NCBI RefSeq assembly: GCF_000711225.1
Contig: NZ_JOMG01000002.1
Location: 1,872,501 to 1,936,500 of the forward strand
Direction: 5' to 3'
Source: Pelobacter seleniigenes DSM 18267
Lineage (GTDB): Bacteria > Desulfobacterota > Desulfuromonadia > Desulfuromonadales > Geopsychrobacteraceae
DNA length: 64,000 nucleotides
Made by a program: the position numbers and the translations under genes. Below the pieces are notes generated by a model that saw nothing but the letters and a program-made list of their open reading frames with translations, made no database searches and had not been told where the DNA came from. Positions 1 to 8,309 of the stretch are shown here, in pieces (positions within the stretch are counted from its first letter, which is position 1; the number at the start of each line of letters is the position of its first letter).

Positions 1-444
1 ATTTGGGTGTGTGTTTACCGCCAACCGATAGAGTTTGGTCAGTACCGCCGTCGGGAGTAGCTCGGGTGATGGTATGGCGGTACCGAGGGGAATAATGTTG
101 GTGTTCGCCATGGAATTCAGGACATCGTATTGAAAAGAGAAGGAATCCAACCGGCTCGGTTTTAATTCGGGACAGGTCATCTGCGGCGCCGGTATCCCGC
201 CAAGTTTTTTTCTGATGTAGAATCCAGACTGAGGGCGCGATTCAAGCGTTCCTTCTGCTTCCAGTTCGAGATAGGCTTTCAGAACCGTACTGATGCTCAC
301 CCGACCTTTTTTACCCATTTCGCGCAATGAGGGGATGCGGTCACCGGGGAGCAGGGCTCCGCTTTCGATCGCAGACTCGATCTGTCTTTTAACAGCTTCA
401 TATTTGTAACTATCGGCAAGATCCTGCTGCTGAGAAATCCTCAT
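1..444 (-). CDS. MocR/GntR-type PLP-dependent regulator, N-terminal part
   Basis: The gene begins at 444 on the minus strand and runs off the left edge, so about 148 residues are visible. Residues 12-80 form a GntR-type winged helix-turn-helix (GDRIPSLREMG, then VSISTVLKAYLELEAEG). A linker and the opening of an aminotransferase-like domain follow (PSPELLPTAVLTKLYRLA), which is the MocR subfamily layout of a DNA-binding head on a fold-type I PLP domain. A GGAGA ribosome-binding site sits just upstream of the ATG. It is divergent from an MFS transporter, which it probably controls; the effector is unknown. The aminotransferase part cannot be checked because it lies outside the window. Confidence 0.85.
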   Translation of the reverse strand, partial: MRISQQQDLADSYKYEAVKRQIESAIESGALLPGDRIPSLREMGKKGRVSISTVLKAYLELEAEGTLESRPQSGFYIRKKLGGIPAPQMTCPELKPSRLDSFSFQYDVLNSMANTNIIPLGTAIPSPELLPTAVLTKLYRLAVNTHPN

Positions 445-454
445 CTCATCTCCA

Positions 455-494
455 AACTGTTATGTATTCAATTATCAAAAATTGTAACTGTTAT
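455..494. promoter_or_regulatory. candidate MocR operator: direct repeat of AACTGTTAT
   Basis: Two identical 9-bp copies of AACTGTTAT lie at 455-463 and 486-494 in the same orientation, 31 bp apart from start to start, about three helical turns. They sit in the divergent promoter region between the MocR-type gene and the MFS gene. MocR regulators such as GabR are known to bind widely spaced direct repeats, so this is a reasonable operator candidate. Binding itself is inferred. Confidence 0.45.
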
Positions 495-575
495 CCTATG
501 CAAAAAGGACATATTCTGCAAGCAGCAGTTTGGTCGTCGCGGTTTTTTACCGTTTTTCAGCAGTGAGGTGCGATT

Positions 576-1814
576 TTGTTGAAGATATCCGATAGACAAA
601 TGACTTTCCCTGTCCGGGCCGTTTGCGGTGGGATTGTCGCAATGTTCCTGGCTTTTGGAATTGGCCGTTTTGCTTATTCACCGTTGTTGCCACTGATGCA
701 GGTGCAGGCAGGACTGGCGGTGGATATGGCGGGCTATCTTGCTTCGGCCATGTATTTTGGCTACTTATTCGGCTCAGTTGCCGTAACGAAAACACTTGCG
801 AAGGTCGGCGCACTCCCGACCTTGTGTTTTGGCCTGACTGTTCTTGTCCTCGGCAGTTGGGCGATGTCGTTCGGTGGTTCCTTTGATGCCTGGGCGCTGA
901 TGATGTTCTGCATCGGTTTTTCGTCTGCCGCCACTTTTCTGGCGACCCTGTCGATTGTTTTGGGGGTGTTCCTGGAATATGGTGCTGGCTGGTTAACCGC
1001 AATTCTCTATTCCGGGATCGGTTTGGCGATTGTCGTTATCGGGTTCGCTATTCCTGAGATCGCGGTGGTCAGTGGTTGGCAGGGTGGGTGGCGCTTTGTT
1101 GCTTTGACGGCAGCGGTGGCAGGAATTGTTTGCCTGCTATTGTTAGCTCCAATCAGTCGAAGTCTGCGGGGCACGACTTCAACGACAGCCACGACCGCTA
1201 GTTATGGCACAGAGCGCGCGATGATCTTGCTGCTGGTTGCTTATGCTTTGTATGGCTTTGCCAACACGATCGGCAGCACCTTTCTGGTTACGATGTTGGC
1301 ACAGTTTTCCGGATTGCAGGATCGTGCCTATATGGGGTGGGTTCTGGTTGGGATGATGGTGATTCCTTCCTGCATCATTTGGCCGTTAGTTGCCGCACGG
1401 GTCGGCGAAATTAGAACAACGGCCTTCCTACTGGTTCTTCTGGCTCTGGCAAATATCGTTGTTGTGACCTGGCAAAATCGGGTCGGAGTTCTAGTTGCGG
1501 TCGGGATATTCGGCAGTTCTTTTCTGGCTATTCCCGGGCTGGTGCTGGGTATGCTGGGCAAATTGGCCGGCAATAAGAAAGATAAAGTGACCGGTATCGC
1601 GACGATCATCTTCGGTGCATCGATGGTCATCGGACCCTCCGTTGGCGGCTATATCGCCAAGCTGACGAATTCTTTTGATTGGTCACTGATGATGGCAGGA
1701 GGGCTGCTCCTGTTGAGTTCGTTCATTATGATTCTGGCTGAACAAGCAAATCGCTCGGAAACTGTTCAATTATGTGTAATGGATAAAGAAGCTGAATCGC
1801 CGCTATCTCGATAG
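576..1814 (+). CDS. MFS transporter, YbfB/YjiJ family
   Basis: A 412-residue integral membrane protein with about twelve hydrophobic segments. The opening (GGIVAMFLAFGIGRFAYSPL, then MAGYLASAMYFGYLFGS) is typical of the YbfB/YjiJ branch of the major facilitator superfamily, whose substrates are mostly unknown. The proposed start is a TTG at 576 preceded by GAGGTG; an ATG at 601 would shorten the protein by eight residues without affecting a membrane segment. It is divergent from the MocR-type regulator, an arrangement often seen for this transporter family, so it is probably the regulator's target. No other gene belongs to the unit. Confidence 0.85.
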   Translation: MLKISDRQMTFPVRAVCGGIVAMFLAFGIGRFAYSPLLPLMQVQAGLAVDMAGYLASAMYFGYLFGSVAVTKTLAKVGALPTLCFGLTVLVLGSWAMSFGGSFDAWALMMFCIGFSSAATFLATLSIVLGVFLEYGAGWLTAILYSGIGLAIVVIGFAIPEIAVVSGWQGGWRFVALTAAVAGIVCLLLLAPISRSLRGTTSTTATTASYGTERAMILLLVAYALYGFANTIGSTFLVTMLAQFSGLQDRAYMGWVLVGMMVIPSCIIWPLVAARVGEIRTTAFLLVLLALANIVVVTWQNRVGVLVAVGIFGSSFLAIPGLVLGMLGKLAGNKKDKVTGIATIIFGASMVIGPSVGGYIAKLTNSFDWSLMMAGGLLLLSSFIMILAEQANRSETVQLCVMDKEAESPLSR

Positions 1815-1897
1815 AACCCGTGTGAGTGGGGCGGCAAGTCTTCTCCCGGTTTTTGGATAATTGGTATTCTCCCCATATGTCCAGACCTTTATGTATG

Positions 1898-1998
1898 TCA
1901 AAGTCTGGCCAACCTGAAAAAACAGGTCACGGACCCCATGAACCACACCCTCGTCATATCGTATCAAAGGGTGGCTTGCCATCTGCTAAATCTAAACG
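1898..1998. repeat. flank of a long imperfect inverted repeat (left arm)
   Basis: The sequence from TCAAAGTCT at 1898 to the mobile element at 1999 resembles, as reverse complement, the stretch 6066-6175. Shared blocks include a small hairpin of the form ACCTG-A6-CAGGT, then CCACACC and GCCATC-GCTAAAT. Together with the adjoining element copies, the two arms make an imperfect inverted repeat of roughly 270 bp around the hybrid kinase region. No coding function is apparent. Confidence 0.55.
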
Positions 1999-2163
1999 CT
2001 AGTGTCCCGTTTGGTTAGTTATTCGAATTAATTTTGAGTCATTTTTGTTGCGGTCAAGGCGTGCCGCCGCAGGCCTGGCTTGGGCTAAACCGAGAAGGCA
2101 GAACGTAGACAGCGGCAAAAATGATCGGAATTGGGATAGAGAACTAACCGTACGGGGCACTAG
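1999..2163. mobile_element. MITE-like element R1, copy 1
   Basis: A 165-bp non-coding unit bounded by CTAG on both sides. Its ends are inverted repeats: left CTAGTGTCCCGTTTGGTTAG, and the right end read in reverse CTAGTGCCCCGTACGGTTAG. A second copy lies at 5899-6062 in the opposite orientation, with close to 90% identity by eye. The size, terminal repeats and CTAG flanks fit a non-autonomous transposable element with a 4-bp target duplication. No transposase of a parent element is present here, so the family is not assigned. Confidence 0.75.
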
Positions 2164-2295
2164 ACCCCTAATCCACATGATGAGAATGCCTCCGGATAAT
2201 TCCCAAATTTACAGGCCAGGAAGGATGTCCCGGTGCGATCATGGCTACTTCTTCATGAGGTTAGCAAATGAGGACTTGCCAGCAGTACAGCAACG

Positions 2296-2634
2296 GTGAA
2301 TTTAAAAGAATCAAGTTGCAACGAGGTCATCGAGATCCTGAATCCGTTTACAGAACAGGTCGTGGCCCATGCGGGAAGATCGATGGCGAGGAGGCACTGT
2401 CTGCGGCAAGCGAACGGGCCTCTTATCCTAAAAAAAGCAGCAGTCATCTGCGAGAATCATGTGGAACTGGCGCAGACTCTTATGGAAGAACAGGCGAAGG
2501 TTTCCTCTCTGGCGCAAGTCGGGCATCGACAGAACAGTCGGCAGGCACAGACTCTGCGAATACCTGTCGGCCCACTTGGTCTTTATTCAGAATTGATGGG
2601 TCTTTCCGGCAAAGCTCATTTGCAGAGAGTTTAA
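2296..2634 (+). pseudogene. aldehyde dehydrogenase N-terminal remnant
   Basis: The reading frame from 2296 contains VIEILNPFTEQVVAHA, then ILKKAAVICENHVELAQTLM and EEQAK. These match the NPATGEV and R-x-L-L-x-K-A-A-x-x-I-x-x-x-x-x-E-L-A segments near the N-terminus of NAD(P)-dependent aldehyde dehydrogenases. The spacing between the two segments is shorter than in the family. The similarity fades after residue 70 and the frame closes at about 110 residues, far short of about 480, with no catalytic Cys or Glu region. I read it as a decayed fragment next to mobile element R1; it is unlikely to be functional. Confidence 0.5.
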
Positions 2635-2911
2635 TTCTATAGATAAAGCAGTGAGCTCTCCTCGGCAAAGCAGAAGTTCGTTTGTTTTTTGACCGGGCTT
2701 CTATTTTTGTTGCGGGAACCACATATTTGAAATGGGCGAGAAAGGCCGAGAGAAAGGAATATTTTAATAATTTTATTTTATTGCCGGTTTGTGTAGAATC
2801 TGCTGTAAATGTTCAAATTTAGCAGGATTGCTTGCTGGAAACAGGACCTCCTGTCTTTCAGAAATTTAACCTGGAGATTTGGCGAGGGCTCCCTTTTTAC
2901 ACGGGCCAAAA

Positions 2912-5623
2912 ATGAAAGTTATCAGTTCTTCAATTTCGGTGCCGGAGATCATTTGGCCTTCTGTATTGCGAATAATTGCAATATGTCTGTTAATCATTTC
3001 GAGTTCCTCATTCTTAACTGTTCCTGCAAATGCCTCAGATGAAAAAGAAAAAAAGATCTTGATTCTTAATTCCTACCATCATGGTTTTGCCTGGACCGAT
3101 GAAATTGTGACAACCATCCAGAAGTCTCTTGCTAATAAATTTGGAAAAATTGAATTCTATATCGAATATATGGATCACAAACGTATTGTCGATCCTGATC
3201 TAGAGGTGGTTTATTCAAGAGTTTTGGAAATAAAATATCGAAACCAGGGGATTGATCTCGTTATCGTTTCCGATGATTATGCCCTGCGTTTTCTCAAAAA
3301 GGTTCATCACAGGATATTCAGACAGGTTCCTGTTGTTTTCTGTGGAATCAATAGCCTCGAGAACGCTTTGTCTGTGGATCGGGATTTTTTCACGGGGGTT
3401 GTAGAATCTCTTGATATCTCTTCAAATATTGCCTTGGTTTTGCAGCTTTTTCCAGGTACGGGTTCTATTGCCATTGTCAGTGACGGAACACCAACAGGTA
3501 TTGGGACCAGAGAAATGGCGAGGGAGGCTGCAGGAAAATTTACGAATATCTCCTTTATATATTTGAACGGAGAGGAATTAAACACAGGAGAAATGCTAGC
3601 GGAATTGAAAAGACTCCCCGTAAACAGTGCGGTGATCGCACCGGCCTGGTACCAGGATAAAGAAGGAAACACGTTTAATAATCAGGAGATTTATCCGCAG
3701 ATAAGTGAAGCAGCGGATGTCCCGGTTTTTGGCACCTCCAGTGCAAATCTTGGTTTGGGAATTATCGGGGGGAAAGTAAATGGGGGAGAAATCCAGGGGC
3801 GTTACGCGGCTAATTTGGCCGCACGAATTCTCACAGGTGCGGTCAGCCCTAAAGATATCCCGGTGGAAACTGAAGGGCAAAACCGTTATATGTTTGATTA
3901 TCGGCAGCTCCAGCGTTTCGATATTCCCGAGGATCGTTTGCCTAAGAACAGTCAGATTCTTTTCCAGCCTTTCTCTTTTTATCAGACCTACCGTTATCTG
4001 GTTTGGGGTGTTGGTATTGTTTTCTGTCTGTTTGTCCTTATGATTATGTTGTTACTCGTTGCAATTCAGCATTTGCGACGAACCAAAAACAGTCTTGCCG
4101 CCAGCGAAGAAAATTTACGCGTGACTTTGCAGTCTATCGGTGATGCTGTTATTTCCACCGATATCTCTGGAAAGATCACCAGGATAAACCGGCTTGCAGA
4201 AACCTTGACAGAGTGGCCTGAAAATGATGCCGTTGGACGGCATCTGGAGGAGGTGGTTTGCCTTATATCCGCCAAAGACCAATCCCGGATCAGCAGTCCT
4301 CTCAAAGCCTGTCTCATTGATGGTCGAACCAAAGGGTTTGATTATGGAACCATTCTTGTTTCTAAGTATTCAAAAGAATATCGAGTCGAAGACTCTTGTT
4401 CAGCAATCACCGATGATGCAGGAACCGTTGTCGGAGCGGTCCTTGTTTTCCGGGATATCACTGCTGAATATGAGCGGGAAGTATGGCTCCAACAGAGTCA
4501 GAAGATGGAGGTTGTCGGCCAACTGGCCGGTGGAGTTGCTCATGATTTTAATAACATGCTTAGTGGCATCATTGGGGCCGCTGAGCTCATTGCCAGAGAT
4601 CTTCCAGGCCGAACCAGAATACACAAATATCTTGATATTATCCTAGAATCCTCCGGTAGAGCTGCCGGGTTGACCAAAAAGCTGCTGACTTTTGCCGGGA
4701 AAAAAACTCCGACTTCAACGGTGATCGATGTTCACAAGGCATTGGAAGAGACGATTGCTTTGCTGGAGAACACCCTTGACCGGCGAATCCTTCTTGATCT
4801 GTCTCTTGATGCCGAGCACACCACTGTCGTTGGAGACGCATCACAACTGCAGAGTGCGTTCCTGAATCTGACTATCAACGCGTCGCATGCCATGTCAGAA
4901 GGGGGAACAATCATGATCTCCACAGACAACATTTTTCTGGACAGCAGCTTTTGCGAAGCCAGTACTTTCTCTATCGAGCCAGGTGACTTTGTTAAAGTGA
5001 CTGTTCGTGATACAGGGACGGGGATCAAGCCTGAGATCATACCACGTATTTTCGAACCCTTCTTCACCACAAAAGAGCCAGGGAAAGGAACGGGCCTGGG
5101 GCTGGCTGCAGTTTTCGGGGTGGTCCAGCAGCATAATGGAGCGATTTCAGTTCGTAGCGAACTTGGTGCCGGATCTAGCTTTGAAATCCTTCTGCCATTG
5201 ACCGACAGGGCTTCTGATACAGACTTTCTTATAACCGAAACAATATCGGGGCGGGGGAAAATATTGGTTGTCGATGACGAAGAAATTATGAGGATAACCG
5301 CCAAGGCGATCCTCGAAGGTCTTGGCTATGAGGTCGATGTCGCATCAAGCGGGCATGAGGGACTTGCATTGATAGAGCAGTCACCCCATTCTTTTGACTT
5401 GGTTATTCTGGATATGATCATGCCGGGAATGACGGGCAGGGATTGTTTCATCAAGATGAAAACAATAGCACCAGAGATTCCGGTGATTCTGTCGTCGGGA
5501 TTTTCCAAAGAAGAAGATGTCCAGGATATGAAAGACGAAGGACTTTCTTATTTCATCAGTAAACCATTTTATACAGCGGCATTAAGCAAGGCCGTCCACG
5601 AGGCTCTCAGGGCAATATCATAA
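2912..5623 (+). CDS. hybrid sensor histidine kinase with ABC-type substrate-binding-like sensor
   Basis: About 903 residues. After an N-terminal membrane anchor or signal (residues 14-40) comes a periplasmic domain (45-340) of the ABC_sub_bind type (KKILILNSYHHGFAWTDEI). A transmembrane helix spans about 362-384, followed by PAS (about 399-510), HisKA with the phospho-acceptor in GGVAHDFNNM (H544), an HATPase domain with DTGTG and GTGLGL, and a C-terminal receiver with Asp834 in LVILDMIMPG. The ATG at 2912 is chosen over an upstream TTG at 2879, whose GGAG is too close. There is no adjacent output regulator, so the internal receiver may pass phosphate to a partner elsewhere. It lies between R1 copies, suggesting an accessory gene. 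Confidence 0.87.
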   Translation: MKVISSSISVPEIIWPSVLRIIAICLLIISSSSFLTVPANASDEKEKKILILNSYHHGFAWTDEIVTTIQKSLANKFGKIEFYIEYMDHKRIVDPDLEVVYSRVLEIKYRNQGIDLVIVSDDYALRFLKKVHHRIFRQVPVVFCGINSLENALSVDRDFFTGVVESLDISSNIALVLQLFPGTGSIAIVSDGTPTGIGTREMAREAAGKFTNISFIYLNGEELNTGEMLAELKRLPVNSAVIAPAWYQDKEGNTFNNQEIYPQISEAADVPVFGTSSANLGLGIIGGKVNGGEIQGRYAANLAARILTGAVSPKDIPVETEGQNRYMFDYRQLQRFDIPEDRLPKNSQILFQPFSFYQTYRYLVWGVGIVFCLFVLMIMLLLVAIQHLRRTKNSLAASEENLRVTLQSIGDAVISTDISGKITRINRLAETLTEWPENDAVGRHLEEVVCLISAKDQSRISSPLKACLIDGRTKGFDYGTILVSKYSKEYRVEDSCSAITDDAGTVVGAVLVFRDITAEYEREVWLQQSQKMEVVGQLAGGVAHDFNNMLSGIIGAAELIARDLPGRTRIHKYLDIILESSGRAAGLTKKLLTFAGKKTPTSTVIDVHKALEETIALLENTLDRRILLDLSLDAEHTTVVGDASQLQSAFLNLTINASHAMSEGGTIMISTDNIFLDSSFCEASTFSIEPGDFVKVTVRDTGTGIKPEIIPRIFEPFFTTKEPGKGTGLGLAAVFGVVQQHNGAISVRSELGAGSSFEILLPLTDRASDTDFLITETISGRGKILVVDDEEIMRITAKAILEGLGYEVDVASSGHEGLALIEQSPHSFDLVILDMIMPGMTGRDCFIKMKTIAPEIPVILSSGFSKEEDVQDMKDEGLSYFISKPFYTAALSKAVHEALRAIS

Positions 5624-5640
5624 AGCGGGACCTGGCAGGG

Positions 5641-5673
5641 CAAGGGATTGTAAAACAAAGGGCCAGTCCCTTG
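5641..5673 (+). terminator. weak hairpin after the hybrid kinase
   Basis: The arms CAAGGGA and TCCCTTG form a stem 18 bp after the kinase stop codon. There is no clear T-run after it, so termination here is only possible. Confidence 0.3.
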
Positions 5674-5734
5674 TCGTGGATTCTCTCGACACGTATTTTT
5701 CCTCCAAGAAATAATAGGCTGCTACCATTTAATG

Positions 5735-6065
5735 ACGCTAGGTTAAGAGCAGGTGGCAGCAAAATCAGGACTGTCCCCGCACGGGGCTGTCCCAGGTCTT
5801 TGCGGTGCTAACCGCTACAGTTTCATGGCTTGCAAACTCTTGGGACAGCCCCCGATGACCCTGGGGACAGTCTCGAGTTTACTGCAAAGTTGCTTAAACT
5901 AGCGTCCCGTACGGTTATTCTCTATCCCAATTCCGGTCATTTTTGCCGCTGTCTATGTTCTGCCTTCTCGGCTCAGCCCAAGCCAGGCCTGCGGCGGCAC
6001 GCCTTGACAGCAACAAAAATGACTCAAAATTAATACCAATAACTCATCGAACGGGACACGAGCGC
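5735..6065. mobile_element. MITE-like element R2, copy A, interrupted by R1
   Basis: 5735-5902 is a non-coding unit rich in GGGACTGTCCC-like palindromes. It matches 50226-50398 almost along its whole length. The right terminal bases (CGC) resume at 6063 after the inserted R1 copy. Near-terminal inverted repeats read CGCTAGGTTAAG on the left and CGCTAGTTTAAG at the right end when R1 is removed. An 8-bp direct repeat, CTACCATT, flanks the composite at 5722-5729 and 6073-6080, consistent with a target-site duplication. Confidence 0.7.
5899..6062. mobile_element. MITE-like element R1, copy 2, nested in R2
   Basis: This is the reverse-complement copy of the element at 1999-2163. It begins CTAGCGTCCCGTACGGTTA and ends in CGGGACACGAG. 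It sits exactly at the CTAG that is intact in the other R2 copy (50394-50397), followed by CGCTATT in both places. The flanks CTAG and CGAG are best read as a 4-bp target duplication with one later change. The nesting shows R2 was here before R1. Confidence 0.75.
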
Positions 6066-6175
6066 TATTAGACTACCATTGGATTTAGCGGATGGCGGGG
6101 CACGAGAGTATTTGACTTGACGGGGTGTGGCTCTTGGGGGCAGCGACCTGGTTTTTCAGGTCCGCTAGACTTTGA
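6066..6175. repeat. flank of a long imperfect inverted repeat (right arm)
   Basis: Reverse-complement partner of 1898-1998. It contains a GACCTG-GTTTTT-CAGGTC hairpin at about 6145-6162, a structure also kept in the left arm. No open reading frame of note. The remainder of 6176-6384 shows no recognisable gene. Confidence 0.5.
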
Positions 6176-6384
6176 AATGAGGTGGCCGTGGATCTCCATC
6201 GGAAACAGGTTCCCACCTCACAACATCAATAACTTAGAAGACCATTATCGATATCGATACAAAAAACGCTGGAAATACTACTTTCCAACTGCCCCCTGAA
6301 CAGGGAATCTTTCGGGGCTTCTTTAGTCTGCCTGATAAAATATTGTAGTATTAGATACGAACCATGGAGAATCAGGCGGACACT

Positions 6385-6570
6385 AGCTGGTTTTCATCCG
6401 GAAACGGCCCTTTTCCGCTGTGGCGGTGTTAATCTGCGGGTTTTCTTGTGCGGCGTAAAGGACTACGCCTCCGCGCAACCCCTTGATTTCCTTGCCACAA
6501 CGAAAAATTGCTCGTTTCCCATCTGAAAACTTAGCCGTTGCCCTGCGGAGTTTCCGGATGGCAACTAGCT
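6385..6570. mobile_element. MITE-like element R3
   Basis: A 186-bp unit bounded by imperfect 21-bp inverted repeats: left AGCTGGTTTTCATCCGGAAA, right end read in reverse AGCTAGTTGCCATCCGGAAA. A 67-codon minus-strand frame covers it, but it has no recognisable domain and a poor ribosome-binding site, so I do not call a gene. It is another small non-autonomous element or palindromic repeat in the same accessory stretch. Confidence 0.55.
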
Positions 6571-6648
6571 GGCTGCGATTTTTCATGAGCAGTTCTTCGC
6601 TAAAAGAAAAATCATCTTTAAGTCCGTGAAAGAAGAAAGGGTTGTTTT

Positions 6649-7698
6649 ATGAAAACAGTCGGTTATGCGGCACATTCTGCCGATGCGGAACTCGTTCCTT
6701 ATCATTTTGAACGGCGGGACCTGCGGCCCAATGATGTTGCCATCGAAATCTTATACTGTGGGGTTTGTCACTCTGATCTACATACCGTCAACGGCGATTG
6801 GGGCCCCCAGCCTTACCCAGTGATCCCGGGGCATGAAATCGTCGGTGTCGTACGTTCGGTCGGGGCGGAGGTGAAAAACTATCAAAAGGGGGATCTGGTT
6901 GCCGTCGGCTGTATGGTCGATAGTTGCCAGGACTGCGATCAGTGTCATAACGGTGAAGAACAGTATTGCCGTAACGGGATGACCCCGACCTATGGTGCGC
7001 CGGACCGGATCGATCGGAAGATCACCCAGGGGGGCTACTCCAAGCATATCGTGGTGCGTGAAGAGTTTGTGCTGCGCATCCCGGACAATCTGGATATCTC
7101 CAAAGCCGCGCCTATTTTATGCGCCGGGATTACCACCTTTTCGCCGTTGCGTACCTGGAAGGTCGGTAAAGGGAGCCGCGTCGGGGTCATCGGCCTTGGC
7201 GGCCTTGGGCATATGGCGGTGAAGCTGGCCGTGGCCATGGGGGCGGAAGTGACTGTGATCAGCCGTTCCACGCATAAGGAGAAAGAGGCCAAGGCCAGTG
7301 GTGCCAAAGGCATTCTGGCTTCCACGGACAAGAGTGCCATGAAGGCGGCGGGCAGTTCCTTTGACCTGATCATCGATACCGTACCGGTCAAGCATGACTT
7401 CAGCCTTTACACTCCGCTGCTGGATGTTGACGGTTCGCTGGTCATTGTCGGCCAGGTTGGCCCCATGGAAGAGTCCATGACCATGCCGCTGATCTTTGGC
7501 CGCCGGCGCGTGGCCGGGTCGTTGATCGGCGGGATCGCGGAAACCCAGGAGGTACTGGATTTCTGTGCCGAGCACCAGATCTATCCGGAATGTGAAATGA
7601 TCTCGATTCAGCAGATCAACGATGCTTTTTCGCATCTGGCCAAAGGGGATCTGGCCCATCGTTACGTGATTGATATGGCTTCCCTTGCCGCGGAATAG
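6649..7698 (+). CDS. zinc-dependent NAD(P)-linked alcohol dehydrogenase (CAD/YahK-like)
   Basis: A 349-residue medium-chain dehydrogenase. Catalytic zinc ligands are visible as Cys40 in CGVCHSDLHT and His62-Glu63 in IPGHEIVG. The structural zinc loop is the Cys cluster CMVDSCQDCDQCHNGEEQYC at about 93-112. The Rossmann motif GLGGLGHMAVKLA follows at about residue 183. SRS after the second beta strand suggests NADP(H) preference, as in cinnamyl alcohol dehydrogenase and YahK. It would reduce aldehydes or oxidise alcohols in the cytoplasm; the natural substrate cannot be told. It stands alone, facing the GFA gene, with an AAAGG-type ribosome-binding site. Confidence 0.9.
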   Translation: MKTVGYAAHSADAELVPYHFERRDLRPNDVAIEILYCGVCHSDLHTVNGDWGPQPYPVIPGHEIVGVVRSVGAEVKNYQKGDLVAVGCMVDSCQDCDQCHNGEEQYCRNGMTPTYGAPDRIDRKITQGGYSKHIVVREEFVLRIPDNLDISKAAPILCAGITTFSPLRTWKVGKGSRVGVIGLGGLGHMAVKLAVAMGAEVTVISRSTHKEKEAKASGAKGILASTDKSAMKAAGSSFDLIIDTVPVKHDFSLYTPLLDVDGSLVIVGQVGPMEESMTMPLIFGRRRVAGSLIGGIAETQEVLDFCAEHQIYPECEMISIQQINDAFSHLAKGDLAHRYVIDMASLAAE

Positions 7699-7705
7699 TC
7701 CTTGT

Positions 7706-8212
7706 TCACAGCCGGGCAGAATGGCCCTTATGCCCGGCCCATTTGGGCAGCGGGTCAATAATGTCCAGCGCCCGCTGGGCATAAAAGATATGGCAGGTTG
7801 GCCGGAATGGCTCCGGCACTTCGCCAGCTGGGCCAAAGTCGAACAGGCTGGGGAAGGCGAGCCACATCCTGCGGCCTTCGTCGGCAAGCGGGGTTCCACA
7901 GTGTTTGCAGCTGACCTTGCAGGGGAGGATGCGTTCATTGAGGCCCTGCTCGCTATGATAAAAACGCAGTTGCTCCAGACCGGCAGTGAACCTGACCTGG
8001 TGTTTGTGAAAGATGGCCGCCCATTGCATGGGCGCGCCATGCAGGGCCTGACAGGCTTTGCAATGACAGATTTTCGCATCCACCGGGTCAGCGCTCACTT
8101 CGTAACGAACCGCGCCGCAAAAACAGGCGGCCCGGTACTTGGGGATAAAGGCCGGATCATCCAGGGATGCGTAGGCGGATCCGAAGCTGTGCTGGGCGGA
8201 ATGCATTGTCAA
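7706..8212 (-). CDS. GFA family (glutathione-dependent formaldehyde-activating-like) protein
   Basis: 168 residues with the zinc-binding pattern of the GFA/CENP-V fold: CFCGAVRYEV near residue 31, CHCKACQ near 50, and a later SCKHCGTPLADE. Family members include the S-(hydroxymethyl)glutathione synthase described from Paracoccus, but most are of unknown function, so a formaldehyde role is not claimed. It is convergent with the alcohol dehydrogenase (7-bp gap) and the last gene of a minus-strand series behind the FkbM methyltransferase, 97 bp away. Confidence 0.8.
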   Translation of the reverse strand: MTMHSAQHSFGSAYASLDDPAFIPKYRAACFCGAVRYEVSADPVDAKICHCKACQALHGAPMQWAAIFHKHQVRFTAGLEQLRFYHSEQGLNERILPCKVSCKHCGTPLADEGRRMWLAFPSLFDFGPAGEVPEPFRPTCHIFYAQRALDIIDPLPKWAGHKGHSARL

Positions 8213-8309
8213 TCCTTTCGAAGCGGGACAAAGCTTGCACAGGAGGCTGCTGGATATTTCCCTGTTATTAAGGCCTGACCCCGATTAATTCTTTAGCAGA
8301 GGTGAAGTG

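Noticed and set aside
2045-2299. An 84-codon plus-strand frame over element R1
   Set aside because: It runs through the mobile element and has no ribosome-binding site or domain.
6383-6586. A 67-codon minus-strand frame within element R3
   Set aside because: It coincides with the inverted-repeat unit, has poor start signals and no match to a transposase.
7117-8079. A 320-codon minus-strand frame across the alcohol dehydrogenase and GFA genes
   Set aside because: It overlaps two well-supported genes in other frames and shows no family resemblance.
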